Numbered from the stretch's first letter, positions 16,127 to 24,777 are shown. The stretch: DNA of 40,429 bases from Sulfobacillus sp. (GCA_027343695.1 DAHWKJ010000090.1:1-40429), one strand, 5' to 3'. Translations and numbers: made by a program. The notes: generated by a model from the sequence alone, not told the origin.

Positions 16127-17257
16127 ATGTACATTCCACGGCTTAATCCGTATGCATTTGAAATTGGGCCCTTCGGCGTGCATTGGTACGGCATTTTCAT
16201 GGTTATGGCGATTTTAGGAGGTTCGTATTACCTGATTGAGCGAGGGAAACAAGCCGGGTACGACCCCGATGGCCTTTCCAATGTCCTGCTGTGGACAGTG
16301 CTCTGGGGGGTCATTGGGGCCCGGGTTGTGTTCGTGTTGGCCAACGATCCGCAATGGATTTGGACCGACCCACTCCAAACCTTAAAAATCTGGCAGGGAG
16401 GCCTGGCGATCGATGGAGCACTACTTTTTGGGCTCCTTGCATTTTGGAGGCAGTTGAAAGACCGCCCCATTTTATTCAATCACATCATGGATTGGGCTGT
16501 ACCGGGTATTGCGCTCGGTATTTTTATGGTCCGAATTGGCAATATCTTTGACCATCAAGTCTTGGGCCGGATGACAGAACTTGGGTTTGGGCGGTGGCCA
16601 GAACAACTGTGGGGCTCGTTCATTGGCGTGTTTCTCCTTGTTCGTTATTTTTGGCTTGAGCGTCGCAAAACGCCGCCCCCGGGGTATCAATTTTGGTCGG
16701 CGATGTTTTACTATGCCATTTTACGGGGGGTTATTGGCGAGACGACCCGGGACAACCCTTTATACCTCTGGCACTATGTCAATGCCCATTGGGGCATTGG
16801 GTTCACGACCCTGATGCAGCTCTTTACGCCCCCCATTTTAATTTTCACCGGACTGATGATGCGCCGAACCTGGCGCGCTTCGGCCCGTCAACTGCCCCAG
16901 ATCTTTCGCGATCATCCCGAGCCGGTGTTGGTTACCCAACAGGCGAGTGGGTTGCCCGGCCGGAGGTTGCTGTGGGTGGTAGGGGCCGTCAGCATGCTGG
17001 GAGCGATTATCTTTTTCTTCTTGCACCTTCCCGAAATTGGAGGGTATTTGCTGGGGGCGGGTCTGGTGTTTGAGGTGATCACCATCGGGTGGCATCAACG
17101 CTATGACGTGGTCCACGACGAAGCGCCGAGCGGATTTGCTCCTACCGGAGAAGTCTATCCGAATCCCGGTACATCCCATCCGGTTGCCGTGTGGGCCCAC
17201 GGGATTCGACGGTTGTATGTGAAGACATCCGACATACCACCGAGTCAAGAAATCTAG
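16127..17257 (+). CDS. lgt: prolipoprotein diacylglyceryl transferase homologue
   Basis: 376 residues, longer than usual (about 260-300). FGVHWYGIFMVMAILGG is the conserved first region. WQGGLAIDGALLFGL corresponds to the GGxxxHGG segment but has Asp where His is usual. MVRIGNIFDHQVLGR matches the RxGNFxN signature. About seven membrane helices are present, plus a C-terminal extension (about 285-376) with one or two more. Lgt transfers diacylglyceryl to the cysteine of lipoprotein precursors. An Lgt in this operon may serve a lipoprotein made here or reflect a specialised copy. AAAAGGAGG lies 6 nt before ATG 16127. Confidence 0.82.
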   Translation: MYIPRLNPYAFEIGPFGVHWYGIFMVMAILGGSYYLIERGKQAGYDPDGLSNVLLWTVLWGVIGARVVFVLANDPQWIWTDPLQTLKIWQGGLAIDGALLFGLLAFWRQLKDRPILFNHIMDWAVPGIALGIFMVRIGNIFDHQVLGRMTELGFGRWPEQLWGSFIGVFLLVRYFWLERRKTPPPGYQFWSAMFYYAILRGVIGETTRDNPLYLWHYVNAHWGIGFTTLMQLFTPPILIFTGLMMRRTWRASARQLPQIFRDHPEPVLVTQQASGLPGRRLLWVVGAVSMLGAIIFFFLHLPEIGGYLLGAGLVFEVITIGWHQRYDVVHDEAPSGFAPTGEVYPNPGTSHPVAVWAHGIRRLYVKTSDIPPSQEI

Positions 17258-17580
17258 ATCTTGTTAGCCTTATAATCGCGTCGTATCTTCCGGCATGGAC
17301 TTGGTGAGAGTTCCTTCCCGGGTGCGCGGTGTGGTTGATTTAATCTAGGGGGACCCACTGAGCGCCATCATCTTGGGCTATTGGCCTTCCAAGAAGGATG
17401 GGAATCTTTTCGGTACGCCTTCGTCGATGTTCCGTGATATGTCTAACGCCTGTTCTCTGGGCATGGTCAATTTTGACCGGGGCCCGCTTTCAGAGTAGCA
17501 TTCTTTGGGGGAGGTGGGCATATAACAACCGATGTAATCAGCAGTGTTCGGGGATGCGTGTTCAGAGGGAGGCCGACTCG
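17258..17580. other. intergenic stretch without a supported gene
   Basis: A TATAAT hexamer occurs at 17271-17276 without a fitting -35. No terminator hairpin or coding frame could be supported in this 323-bp stretch. Confidence 0.4.
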
Positions 17581-17811
17581 ATGTCATACCGTCGCATAAG
17601 GCCATCTCAGACACCTTTCGTGATCGCTGTGGAGGTTTCGGGTCTCGGTTGGATCGTGGTTTCCGCGTTGATCGCTATTTCATTTTTGGCCGCAGTCCTG
17701 GTGGTTCTCAGCATCACGTTGGGGGTGAAGGTTTTGGTGTCTCGACCATGGATACCATGGTGGGCGGCACGCTGGGAGGGTCTCTCGGGGGGATCACTAC
17801 GGCGATTGTAG
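17581..17811 (+). CDS. possible small membrane protein
   Basis: 76 residues from ATG 17581, with GGGAGG 8 nt upstream. A long hydrophobic stretch (about 13-50, including IVVSALIAISFLAAVLVVLS) would span the membrane once or twice. The C-terminus (WWAARWEGLSGGSLRRL) overlaps another frame with membrane-protein character (17748-17894). The two may be halves of one protein split by a frameshift near 17740. Function unknown. Confidence 0.45.
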   Translation: MSYRRIRPSQTPFVIAVEVSGLGWIVVSALIAISFLAAVLVVLSITLGVKVLVSRPWIPWWAARWEGLSGGSLRRL

Positions 17812-17894
17812 GGATTCACGGATCCCATACCGCCATGGCACTCATGACGGCCAGTATGGCCGGGATGGTCGGCGGTGTTTTTGGCGGTCGATAG
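17748..17894 (+). CDS. glycine-zipper membrane peptide, alternative frame
   Basis: 48 residues from ATG 17748 in a different frame from the preceding gene. Repeated glycines (MVGGTLGGSLGGITTAI) and a Met/Ala-rich helix ending GMVGGVFGGR look like a paired membrane hairpin. No separate ribosome binding site is seen, which favours a frameshifted continuation of 17581-17811 over an independent gene. Confidence 0.35.
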   Translation: MDTMVGGTLGGSLGGITTAIVGIHGSHTAMALMTASMAGMVGGVFGGR

Positions 17895-18425
17895 TGCGGA
17901 GGACACGAACCCGGGAATCCACGGTCCCCCCTCGGTTCGGTCGGGCCCAAGACTTTTGTCGATACGGTCCATCACTGTGTTGGCTCGCTTTTCTTACTCG
18001 CTTCGGATTTGTCGCCATTCACGTGGGTTGAACATAATGTCCGCTTAACTCCCATCCCATCCCGGGCTGGGCGTCTTGGGCGCATTGTGTGTGAGGGTTT
18101 TCTTTGGTTCTTTGAATCTAAGCGCTTGACCGTCTCTAAGGATGCTTCGCTGACAGTGCGGACATCATAGGTTCGGTGCCAAAAACACGATGTCAAGTAA
18201 ACCTTCGCGCAATGATGGCAAGGCGGGAGAGTTCATGTCATGCCAATTAGAGTGAGGGCCCACATGGGGGCGAAGGCTTGGTGGGTTACTACGAGATGCG
18301 TCGTCTGGCTGACGACAGTTCTCCCCGCCACCTCTCTGCGTTAAGCATCCTCGTTATACGTACGCTGGACCCGATGCCCCTTGCCCGGTAATCCAAAGGG
18401 GTCGAAAATTATGTGCCCACGGATT
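17895..18425. other. intergenic stretch without a supported gene
   Basis: About 530 bp. The minus strand carries a short frame that contains CPHC but is interrupted by stops. It may be a transposase relic, though I cannot assign a family. The regulated promoter at 18426 follows. Confidence 0.35.
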
Positions 18426-18479
18426 GTGACCATTCTGTGACACACCGGTGACACCGGTGATGCCCTTTAGTGCTATTCT
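18426..18479 (+). promoter_or_regulatory. response-regulator-type promoter of the flavoprotein operon
   Basis: GTGAC occurs at 18426, 18437 and 18448, each 11 bp apart, followed by -10 TATTCT at 18474-18479. The repeats begin 48, 37 and 26 bp before the -10. Two of these distances, and the -10 hexamer itself, are identical to the promoter at 12400-12453. No -35 is evident. Confidence 0.7.
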
Positions 18480-18520
18480 ACTGCCTGTCAGTTGCGAGGG
18501 GGGAGACTCAGAAGGTGAAT

Positions 18521-19654
18521 ATGCCGCTCCATTCCATGATTAGTGCCCGCGTGACGGGCCAATTTTACCATGACCTCGGGCTGAGCGCACTCGTGGTGAT
18601 TGGCACCCTCGTGATGGCGGTTGGGGGTTTGTGGCTCATCCGTTTCCTGGATGAGGGACGACCTACGCCTACGGTGGATACCCCGTTGGAAAGTCGGAGT
18701 CGCGCGTATCGCGTTCTCTATATCGGGCTTGGCCTCTTCTGGATCCTCGATGGATTGCTCCAATTGCAACCGGCCATGCCCAACAGTGCCTTCTTGGAAA
18801 TGGTCATTGCTCCGCTGCTGCCGGGGCAACCGCACTGGTTCATTCCCGTCCTGGGGGCAGGGATTCAAGCCTGGTCGAATGCCCCGATTTTTGCCAACTT
18901 AATGGCAGTGTGGATCCAACTCGGCATCGGGGTGCTACTGCTCGTCGGCCGTAATCGTCCATGGGGGCGTTGGGCTCTTTGGATGACCCTTTTATGGGGC
19001 GCGGTGGTGTGGACCTGGGGGGAAGGGTGGGGGATGCTCCTTACTCGGTATGTTTCGTGGTTAGTCGGGGACCCGGGGTCCGCGTTGCTTTACATGCTGG
19101 CGGCGGTTCTCTTGTTATTGCCCGACCGCAAGTGGCGGTCGGGTGAGGTGTCCCGCTGGGTAGGATGGGGCATGGCGGTGTATTGGGTGATGGGGGCGGT
19201 GTTCCAGGCTTGGCCCACCAGTATTTTTTGGACGCAACTCAATGGGATTTTTCGGTTAGCGGCGCAAACGCCCCAACCGGGTTGGATATCTATTCCTCTG
19301 TATCACCTTGCGGCATGGGTGGCTCCCTATAATAGCATCGCGAACGGCGTGGTGAGTTTGAGTATGCTCGTGCTGGGCCTTTTGTGGGTCCTGCGGCCCT
19401 ATGGCATGTTCACGAGGGGGGCCACCCTCGTGGCCTTATTTCTAATGTGGTGGGCGGGACAAGATTTCGGGGTCTTGGGGGGGGTCGGAACGGACCCCCA
19501 GATGGCTCCGGTGCTGGCCTTAATCGTGGTGGCGGCCTTTCTTAGCCGTCGAGAGTCGTTTCAGTTAGTGGAAGAGGGGCCTATAAGGACGCCGGGACAC
19601 ATGGCGTCGGTGAACACGAACAGCGCGGGCAAGCCTATGGGAGGAGGCACGTAA
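18521..19654 (+). CDS. polytopic membrane protein of unknown function
   Basis: 377 residues from ATG 18521 (AAGGTG just upstream; GTG 18515 is an alternative). About ten hydrophobic helices are seen. Recurrent features are LYIGLGLFWILDGLLQLQP, a WGEGWGMLL segment, and a tryptophan-rich second half that repeats the pattern. It resembles a group of uncharacterised actinobacterial and Firmicute membrane proteins with a distant DoxX-like flavour. It is the first gene under the GTGAC-repeat promoter. Its stop is directly followed by the ATG of the next gene. A role in membrane electron transfer is an inference from the flavoprotein downstream. Confidence 0.65.
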   Translation: MPLHSMISARVTGQFYHDLGLSALVVIGTLVMAVGGLWLIRFLDEGRPTPTVDTPLESRSRAYRVLYIGLGLFWILDGLLQLQPAMPNSAFLEMVIAPLLPGQPHWFIPVLGAGIQAWSNAPIFANLMAVWIQLGIGVLLLVGRNRPWGRWALWMTLLWGAVVWTWGEGWGMLLTRYVSWLVGDPGSALLYMLAAVLLLLPDRKWRSGEVSRWVGWGMAVYWVMGAVFQAWPTSIFWTQLNGIFRLAAQTPQPGWISIPLYHLAAWVAPYNSIANGVVSLSMLVLGLLWVLRPYGMFTRGATLVALFLMWWAGQDFGVLGGVGTDPQMAPVLALIVVAAFLSRRESFQLVEEGPIRTPGHMASVNTNSAGKPMGGGT

Positions 19655-19882
19655 ATGGATCGACCACGAAGAATGCGAGTGGTCGGGACTGTGGGGGCGG
19701 CGGCCATCGTGCTGGGACTCGGGGGGTGGGTGTGGGCGACGACTGTTGCTCCGACGCGGGGGACGGTTGGGAGGTTGGCATTTGCGAGAAACGGACAGGT
19801 TATCTTTGCGGCGAGACCCACGGATATGAAGGTCTCCCGGTCCGCGGTTTGGCACGCCGCCCAACAGGCGGCTCGATCGTGA
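19655..19882 (+). CDS. small membrane-anchored protein
   Basis: 75 residues beginning immediately after the preceding stop (TAA ATG). An N-terminal membrane segment (about 9-29, VVGTVGAAAIVLGLGGWVWA) resembles a signal anchor. About 45 external residues follow, with no cysteine and no motif known to me. Coupled translation suggests it works with the large membrane protein upstream. GGAGG lies about 15 nt upstream inside the previous gene. Confidence 0.55.
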   Translation: MDRPRRMRVVGTVGAAAIVLGLGGWVWATTVAPTRGTVGRLAFARNGQVIFAARPTDMKVSRSAVWHAAQQAARS

Positions 19883-19966
19883 GACATCGACATGGTCATG
19901 GCTACCAGGGCTAGCGTACACCCTAGCGGATATTCTAAATAGGCAATAGGACGAGGAGGATGGATA

Positions 19967-21106
19967 ATGGCACAGATTATCGTCGTAGGAGGCGGATTTG
20001 GCGGCATTGTGGCGGCGCAATCGTTACGGAACGTGGTGGGCCCGGCGCATGATATTACTTTGATGGCCCCAACGGAACGATTTGACCTACGGGCGGCTTT
20101 TCCAGCGGTAGCGTTGGGTAGGCTTAAGCCTGAGAGTATCGGGCTATCCCTGCCGGCGCTTTGTCAGAAAGCGGGCATACAGTTTATTCCTGCGCAGGTG
20201 GAGTACATTGACCCCGTGGAGCGCACGATCCGTAGTTCCGAGACATCATGGGCCTATGATTATTTAGTGCTGGCGATGGGAGCACATTTTGCCTACGAGA
20301 AGATTTCAGGATTTGGAGCCCACGGGTATTCATTGGAGACGTTAGACATGGCCCTGCACCTACGTCAGGCGATTGAGGCGTTTCGCGGGGGGGCTTTTGT
20401 GGCTGGAGTGGCACCGGAGAGCCCATGCGAAGGCCCCGCGTTAGAAATGGTATTTCAGTTTGAACGCTCACTCCGCCGGCGGGGTCTCAGGGACCAGAGT
20501 ACGATCCATTATGTCACGGCCAAATCGGTACCATTCCTTGCGGGAGGCCCCGTCGTACAAACTTTCGTTGCGGATCAATTGCGAGACGCGGGCATTCACC
20601 TGCACGTGAATCGGCATATCACGGAAGTCGCGGCGTCGCATGTGGGATTTGCTGAAGGTTCCCCGATCCCGAGTCAATTGACCTTTCTCATGCCGGCGTA
20701 TCAGGGACCGTCAGCGTTGGTAGGGAGTGGGTTGAGTGCTGACGGGGGATTTATGGTTGTGGATGACCATTTGCGATCCCCAAAATATCCCAATATTTAT
20801 GCGACGGGCGACATGGTCCAAATGGCGGGACCCAAGATGGCGCACAATGCTATGCGTGGCGCGAAAATCATTGTGGAGAATGTGGCGCAAGCCTTACGTA
20901 CCGAGTCCGTTTCTCACTCGTTTGTGCCGGAAGTACTCTGTGTCATGGACATGGGGGATCAGGAGGCGGCCTATATCGAAGCAGACACCATCTTTGGCGG
21001 GAACCGGAGTCAGGTGCCGTTGCAAGGGCCGGTGGCGGCTTTTATGAAAGAGGCGTTTCGCGACTACTTTTTGCAGCGCGAAGGGAATATTGAGTACATT
21101 CTTTAG
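19967..21106 (+). CDS. FAD/NAD(P)-dependent oxidoreductase, SQR/NDH-2-like
   Basis: 379 residues. IIVVGGGFGGIVAAQSL (4-20) is the FAD-binding Rossmann motif. YDYLVLAMGAHF and YPNIYATGDMVQM (about 275-287) are the conserved second and third FAD contacts. Cysteines occur at LCQKAG, SPCEGPALE and VLCVMD. The middle one lies where sulfide:quinone reductases place an active-site Cys, but the full three-Cys set is not certain. Enzymes of this group pass electrons from sulfide or NADH to quinone on the membrane. GAGGAGG lies upstream of ATG. Sulfide oxidation fits the neighbouring class V PLP enzyme. Confidence 0.8.
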   Translation: MAQIIVVGGGFGGIVAAQSLRNVVGPAHDITLMAPTERFDLRAAFPAVALGRLKPESIGLSLPALCQKAGIQFIPAQVEYIDPVERTIRSSETSWAYDYLVLAMGAHFAYEKISGFGAHGYSLETLDMALHLRQAIEAFRGGAFVAGVAPESPCEGPALEMVFQFERSLRRRGLRDQSTIHYVTAKSVPFLAGGPVVQTFVADQLRDAGIHLHVNRHITEVAASHVGFAEGSPIPSQLTFLMPAYQGPSALVGSGLSADGGFMVVDDHLRSPKYPNIYATGDMVQMAGPKMAHNAMRGAKIIVENVAQALRTESVSHSFVPEVLCVMDMGDQEAAYIEADTIFGGNRSQVPLQGPVAAFMKEAFRDYFLQREGNIEYIL

Positions 21107-21171
21107 GGGCGTCCTTAAAGAGAGGTATTCTTCACCCTCGGAGGGGGCCTTTAGGAGAGGAGGTTGGAAAC

Positions 21172-21474
21172 ATGGACACCACCACGACCGGCGACTGGCG
21201 CCGACAAGTGATCGGTGTGGACCAGCAGGTGCCGATTCGGGATGGAGGCTGGGTCCCGTACATTAACATGGATAATGCGGCCAGCACGCCCTCTCTGGTG
21301 CGTGTCCGGGATACGGTCGATCGATCGTTGATCTGGTACGCGAGTGTACACCGAGGGACCGGATTGAAGTCGCGGGTGACCACCGCAGCGTACGAAGAAG
21401 CGCGCCACATTCTATTACAATTTCTCGGCGCGGAGTCGGGAGATCGCGTGGCGATTTTCACAAAGGAGACCTGA
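21172..21474 (+). pseudogene. class V aminotransferase/cysteine desulfurase-like enzyme, N-terminal fragment
   Basis: The first 98 codons are intact, with GAGGAGG 8 nt before the ATG. The last codons and stop come from the inserted element, which begins at 21466. INMDNAASTPSL and VHRGTGLKSRVTTAAYEEAR are the usual start of NifS/SufS-like fold-type I PLP enzymes. The gene continues at 22841. Removing the element and one 5-bp target copy restores the frame exactly (GDRVAIFTK-NTTESINV) and gives a 465-residue protein. Confidence 0.88.
21461..21465. repeat. left copy of 5-bp target duplication
   Basis: CAAAG lies at 21461-21465, and its partner is at 22836-22840 on the other side of the insertion sequence. 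Joining across one copy restores the interrupted gene, so this is a real target-site duplication. Confidence 0.85.
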
Positions 21475-22835
21475 AATTACAACATACGAATAGGAACATT
21501 TGCTGGACATTGGCTCTACGTCTTGTTATGCTGCGTTGGGAAACTCTAACAAGGGAGCGAACACGATGCAGGCTTTTGATTGGAACGAGGCGGAGCGAGA
21601 GCATTATCGTCGGATGTTTGAACTGTTAGCCGGCCATCTCGATGAGAAGTCCACTCGGCTCGTAGGGGCAGCGATGGCGTTGTCGCTAGGAGCAGGCAGT
21701 CACAGTGCCGTTCGGGGGATCACGGGGCTGGCCATGGATACCCTACAACTCGGCGTCGCACAACTGCGCGGTGACGTGGCTCTTCCGGCCGAGAGAATCC
21801 GCCGCCACGGCGGCGGCCGTAAGGAGATTACCGAGATTTATCCGGATCTGGTTCCTGCCTTACGCAAACTGGTGGAAGCGGATACACAAGGGGATCCGGA
21901 ATCGCCCTTACTGTGGACCTCGAAGAGTCTCAGTCATCTGGCGGATGAGCTGACGACACAAGGGATGCCGGTAAGTGGGAAGACGGTCTCCCGCTTGCTA
22001 GCTGCCGAAGGTTATTCGATGCAAGCGAATCGCAAGCGATTCGACCGGGGGAGCGATCACCCGGATCGCGACCAACAATTTCAGTACATTGCCGCGCAAG
22101 CCCAGGATTTTCAAGACCGCGGCCAGCCGGTGATTTCCGTGGACGCCAAAAAGAAGGAAACCATCGGCAACTTTAAAAACGGGGGCCAAGAATATCAGCC
22201 GACGGGCGAGCCCGTCGCAGTGAATGCGCATGACTTTCCCGACCCGGCGCTCGGTAAGGCCATCCCGTATGGTATTTATGATCCGGTGAGCAACACCGGT
22301 TGGGTGAGTGTGGGGATTGATCACGATACGGCCGAGTTCGCCGTCGCGAGTATCCGCCAATGGTGGGACCAGATGGGCCGTACTGCCTACCCAAACGCGA
22401 CCGAGCTTTTCATCACCCCCGACGGGGGTGGTAGTAACGGGTATCGGCTCCACGGCTTCAAGCTCGAACTACAGAAGTTCGCGGACGAGACAGGCCTCAC
22501 CCTGCGGGTCAGTCACTTTCCGCCCGGCACGAGCAAGTGGAATCGCATCGAGCACCGCATGTTTTCGGCCATCAGTCTCAATTGGCGCGGACGCCCCCTC
22601 ACTAGCCACGCCATCGTCGTGAAATTAATTGGGCATACGCGTACCAAGACCGGTCTAAAAATTCAGGCTGCGTTGGACACCAACGCCTATGCGACCGGAA
22701 AAACGATCGATAAGGAGGCCTTAGCCGCGTTGAACATTGAACGACCCGACGATCAAAATTCACAGTGGAACTACATTATCCGGCCCCATGTCAATGCCGA
22801 TCACTCAGAGGTCGTAGGTTAAAATTTTATGGCTC
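21466..22835 (+). mobile_element. ISAzo13-family insertion sequence, 1370 bp, intact
   Basis: Ends were set from the 5-bp duplication and the frame of the disrupted gene. Left end GAGACCTGAAATTA and right end (inward) GAGCCATAAAATTT match at 10 of 14 positions. One transposase gene fills the element. The clean frame restoration and intact transposase indicate a recent insertion. Degraded relatives lie at 23991-24340. Confidence 0.9.
21566..22822 (+). CDS. ISAzo13-type transposase
   Basis: 418 residues from ATG 21566, with AAGGGAG upstream. The N-terminal half binds DNA (LPAERIRRHGGGRKEITEIY, then LADELTTQGMPVSGKTVSRL). The catalytic core has ISVDAKKKETIGNFKNGG, LFITPDGGGSNGYR and WNRIEHRMF, which supply the D, D and E positions of the DDE triad. 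QWNYIIRPH is near the C-terminus. The family is also called Rhodopirellula-type transposase. The frame is complete, so the element could be active. Confidence 0.92.
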   Translation: MQAFDWNEAEREHYRRMFELLAGHLDEKSTRLVGAAMALSLGAGSHSAVRGITGLAMDTLQLGVAQLRGDVALPAERIRRHGGGRKEITEIYPDLVPALRKLVEADTQGDPESPLLWTSKSLSHLADELTTQGMPVSGKTVSRLLAAEGYSMQANRKRFDRGSDHPDRDQQFQYIAAQAQDFQDRGQPVISVDAKKKETIGNFKNGGQEYQPTGEPVAVNAHDFPDPALGKAIPYGIYDPVSNTGWVSVGIDHDTAEFAVASIRQWWDQMGRTAYPNATELFITPDGGGSNGYRLHGFKLELQKFADETGLTLRVSHFPPGTSKWNRIEHRMFSAISLNWRGRPLTSHAIVVKLIGHTRTKTGLKIQAALDTNAYATGKTIDKEALAALNIERPDDQNSQWNYIIRPHVNADHSEVVG

Positions 22836-23944
22836 CAAAGAATACGACCGAATCGATTAACGTGCTCGCGCATCGCTTTTTGTGGGAACCTGACGATATT
22901 GTGCTGACTACCGTGATGGAGCACCACGCCAATCTCTTGCCGTGGCGCCAGAAGGCCCGGGTGGAATATCTGCCACTAGACGCCCGTGGGGTGGTCGATG
23001 TCACGCAGTTGGCCGCACGATTGGAGCAGTATCAGTCCCGAGTGAAACTGGTGACGCTGTTGGGGGCCTCCAACGTCACCGGCTACACTCCCCCGATTCA
23101 TGCAGTGGCCCGGATCGCGCACCAATATCATGCGGAGATTATGGTGGATGCTGCACAATTGGCTCCCCATGCCCCCATTCACATGTTATCCCCGGACGAC
23201 CCTGAACATTTAGATTATGTGGTGTTGTCGGGACATAAAATGTATGCGCCCTTTGGGGCCGGGCTCTTAGTGGGTCCGCGCCATCGTTTTAGCCAGGGTG
23301 CGCCTTTCATCGAGGGGGGTGGAGCGGTTAAGTTTGTGACGCGGGACACGGTCGAATGGGATGACCCGCCCGCCCGAGAAGAGGCGGGGTCGCCGAATGT
23401 GATTGGGGCGGTGGCCATGGCGACGGCGGCCAAAACCTTGATGGCGATGGGCATGGACAACCTCGAAACTCACGAACGGATGCTGGATCACTATTTAGTC
23501 GAGAAACTCCGGGCGATTCCGGGCTTAAGGATCTTAGGCAATCCCGAAGCGATGCATGCCGACCGGATCGGCGTGGTGTCGTTTGTCATCGAGCGAGTGC
23601 CCGCCATGTTGGTCGCCGCAATCCTCGGATACGAATGGGGAATAGGGGTACGCGCGGGGTGTTTTTGTGCCCATCCGTACTTGCGACAATTGTTGCACAT
23701 TTCGGATCGCGACGCCGATCGCATTCGGCAAGAACTCCGCGACGATGATGGACGCCACGTTCCGGCAGCGGTCCGAATCAGCCTAGGGTTCTACAATACG
23801 ATCCCGGAGGTGGACCGCGTCGTCGTAGCCTTGACACGAATTGCGCGACAAGGGAACCGAGGAGACTATGTGCGGAATGCCCAAACATCGGAATACGAGC
23901 CGCGGGGGATCGTCGAGGACTACGACTGGGCATTCCAATTCTAG
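22829..23944 (+). pseudogene. class V aminotransferase/cysteine desulfurase-like enzyme, C-terminal fragment
   Basis: 367 codons belonging to the gene that starts at 21172; authentic sequence begins at 22841 (NTTESINVL). The first four codons are from the element end. TVMEHHANLLPW and MVDAAQLAPHAPI contact PLP. The PLP lysine is in VLSGHKMYAPFG, residue 231 of the rejoined protein. RAGCFCAHPYL (Cys372 and Cys374 rejoined) lies where cysteine desulfurases keep the catalytic Cys. A 370-codon product could be made from an internal start but would lack the N-terminal segment. The enzyme likely mobilised sulfur from a thiol substrate. Confidence 0.88.
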
Positions 23945-23990
23945 CGAGGGGGAGGATGGCTCACCTGATGGGGCCGCTCTACAAAATAAC

Positions 23991-24340
23991 TTAATCATTT
24001 AATGACTGGGGAACGATAACGTAATTCCATTCCCCGTGAAAGTTCTTTAGCACCCAATTGAGCTTGGCCAACGTGTGGGTATCGACGGGCTGACCCGTAG
24101 GGATACGCAGTCACGTCCAGTTCCGCTTACACCGTTAAGCCTGTTCTCGTACGCGTATTCCCAATGTATTCGACCAACTACCAACGACCAACGTTTCAAT
24201 CGTGCCTAAGGGCATGGGATCCGACCACGAATATCAGTAAGCGAATTCTCCGATAGCAGTCACTTCATAGGAGCCATCTGCGGGTCGTTTGTCGTCACCG
24301 CCAGCATCCAAGGGGACACGTCCGGCCGTGAGGGCATTGA
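23991..24340 (-). pseudogene. degraded ISAzo13-type transposase relic
   Basis: Reading the minus strand and allowing frame changes gives pieces in the correct family order. They are LDAGGDDKR (compare PDGGGSNGYR), IGEFAY-stop-YSWSDP (compare IEHRMFSAIS...WRGRP), YIGNTRTRTGLTV (compare LIGHTRTKTGLKI), AELDVTAYPYG and finally LAKLNWVLKNFHGEWNYVI, ending at TAA 23991. At least two in-frame stops and several frameshifts are present. It is a dead second element of the same family as the IS at 21466, and older. Confidence 0.7.
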
Positions 24341-24456
24341 GTTGACGCCGCAGCGCGACGTCTGAAGGTCTCGGGAAGAAGGGATCTGCTTTCTGTGCTG
24401 TATATGGTTGCTGCCATCGGTCCTAGTCCCACCAGTATTCGCTGTATAGCTCACAA

Positions 24457-24490
24457 TTCAAGGCGAATCGGGCGATACCTTCGCCTTGAA
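24457..24490. repeat. 11-bp perfect inverted repeat
   Basis: TTCAAGGCGAA (24457-24467) and TTCGCCTTGAA (24480-24490) are exact mirror images around a 12-bp spacer. No T-tract follows. It lies between two dead transposases and may be an element end or an old operator. Confidence 0.5.
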
Positions 24491-24545
24491 GAGAAAGTAC
24501 GTTTCCTGCACATAGTGGGATCGAGAGCAGTTTTATGGGTGACGA

Positions 24546-24740
24546 TTATGACGACAGGTCATCGACGGTGTGCTTCACGCCGTCTAGCCATTTTTGGTTC
24601 TTAGGCGAGCGACTGCCAGACAGCATGGCGGAAAGGACGTGATGATTTCCAAGACATCCTGAGCCAGTTCCTCCTCAAACGTCTTGTCTGCGCCGTGATT
24701 GTGACTGACCAGTTCGACTAAAGCCCCTACCAAGAGAACA
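24546..24740 (-). pseudogene. relic of an IS607-type serine recombinase (TnpA), C-terminal end
   Basis: The minus strand gives GADKTFEEELAQDVLEIITS, then after a one-base shift FAMLSGSRSPKNQKWLDGV and a stop at 24546. These match the order EADQS..EELVEDLL.IITSF..RLYG.RS.K.K.L.GV at the end of the catalytic domain of IS607-family serine transposases. Only about 60 codons remain and the frame is broken, so it is non-functional. Confidence 0.6.
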
Positions 24741-24777
24741 CGTCTGGTTGACTCGCGTACCTTCTAATGGATAACCG

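Noticed and set aside
17972-18196. Minus-strand frame with a CPHC motif
   Set aside because: Stops interrupt it and no transposase family could be assigned, so no feature is claimed.
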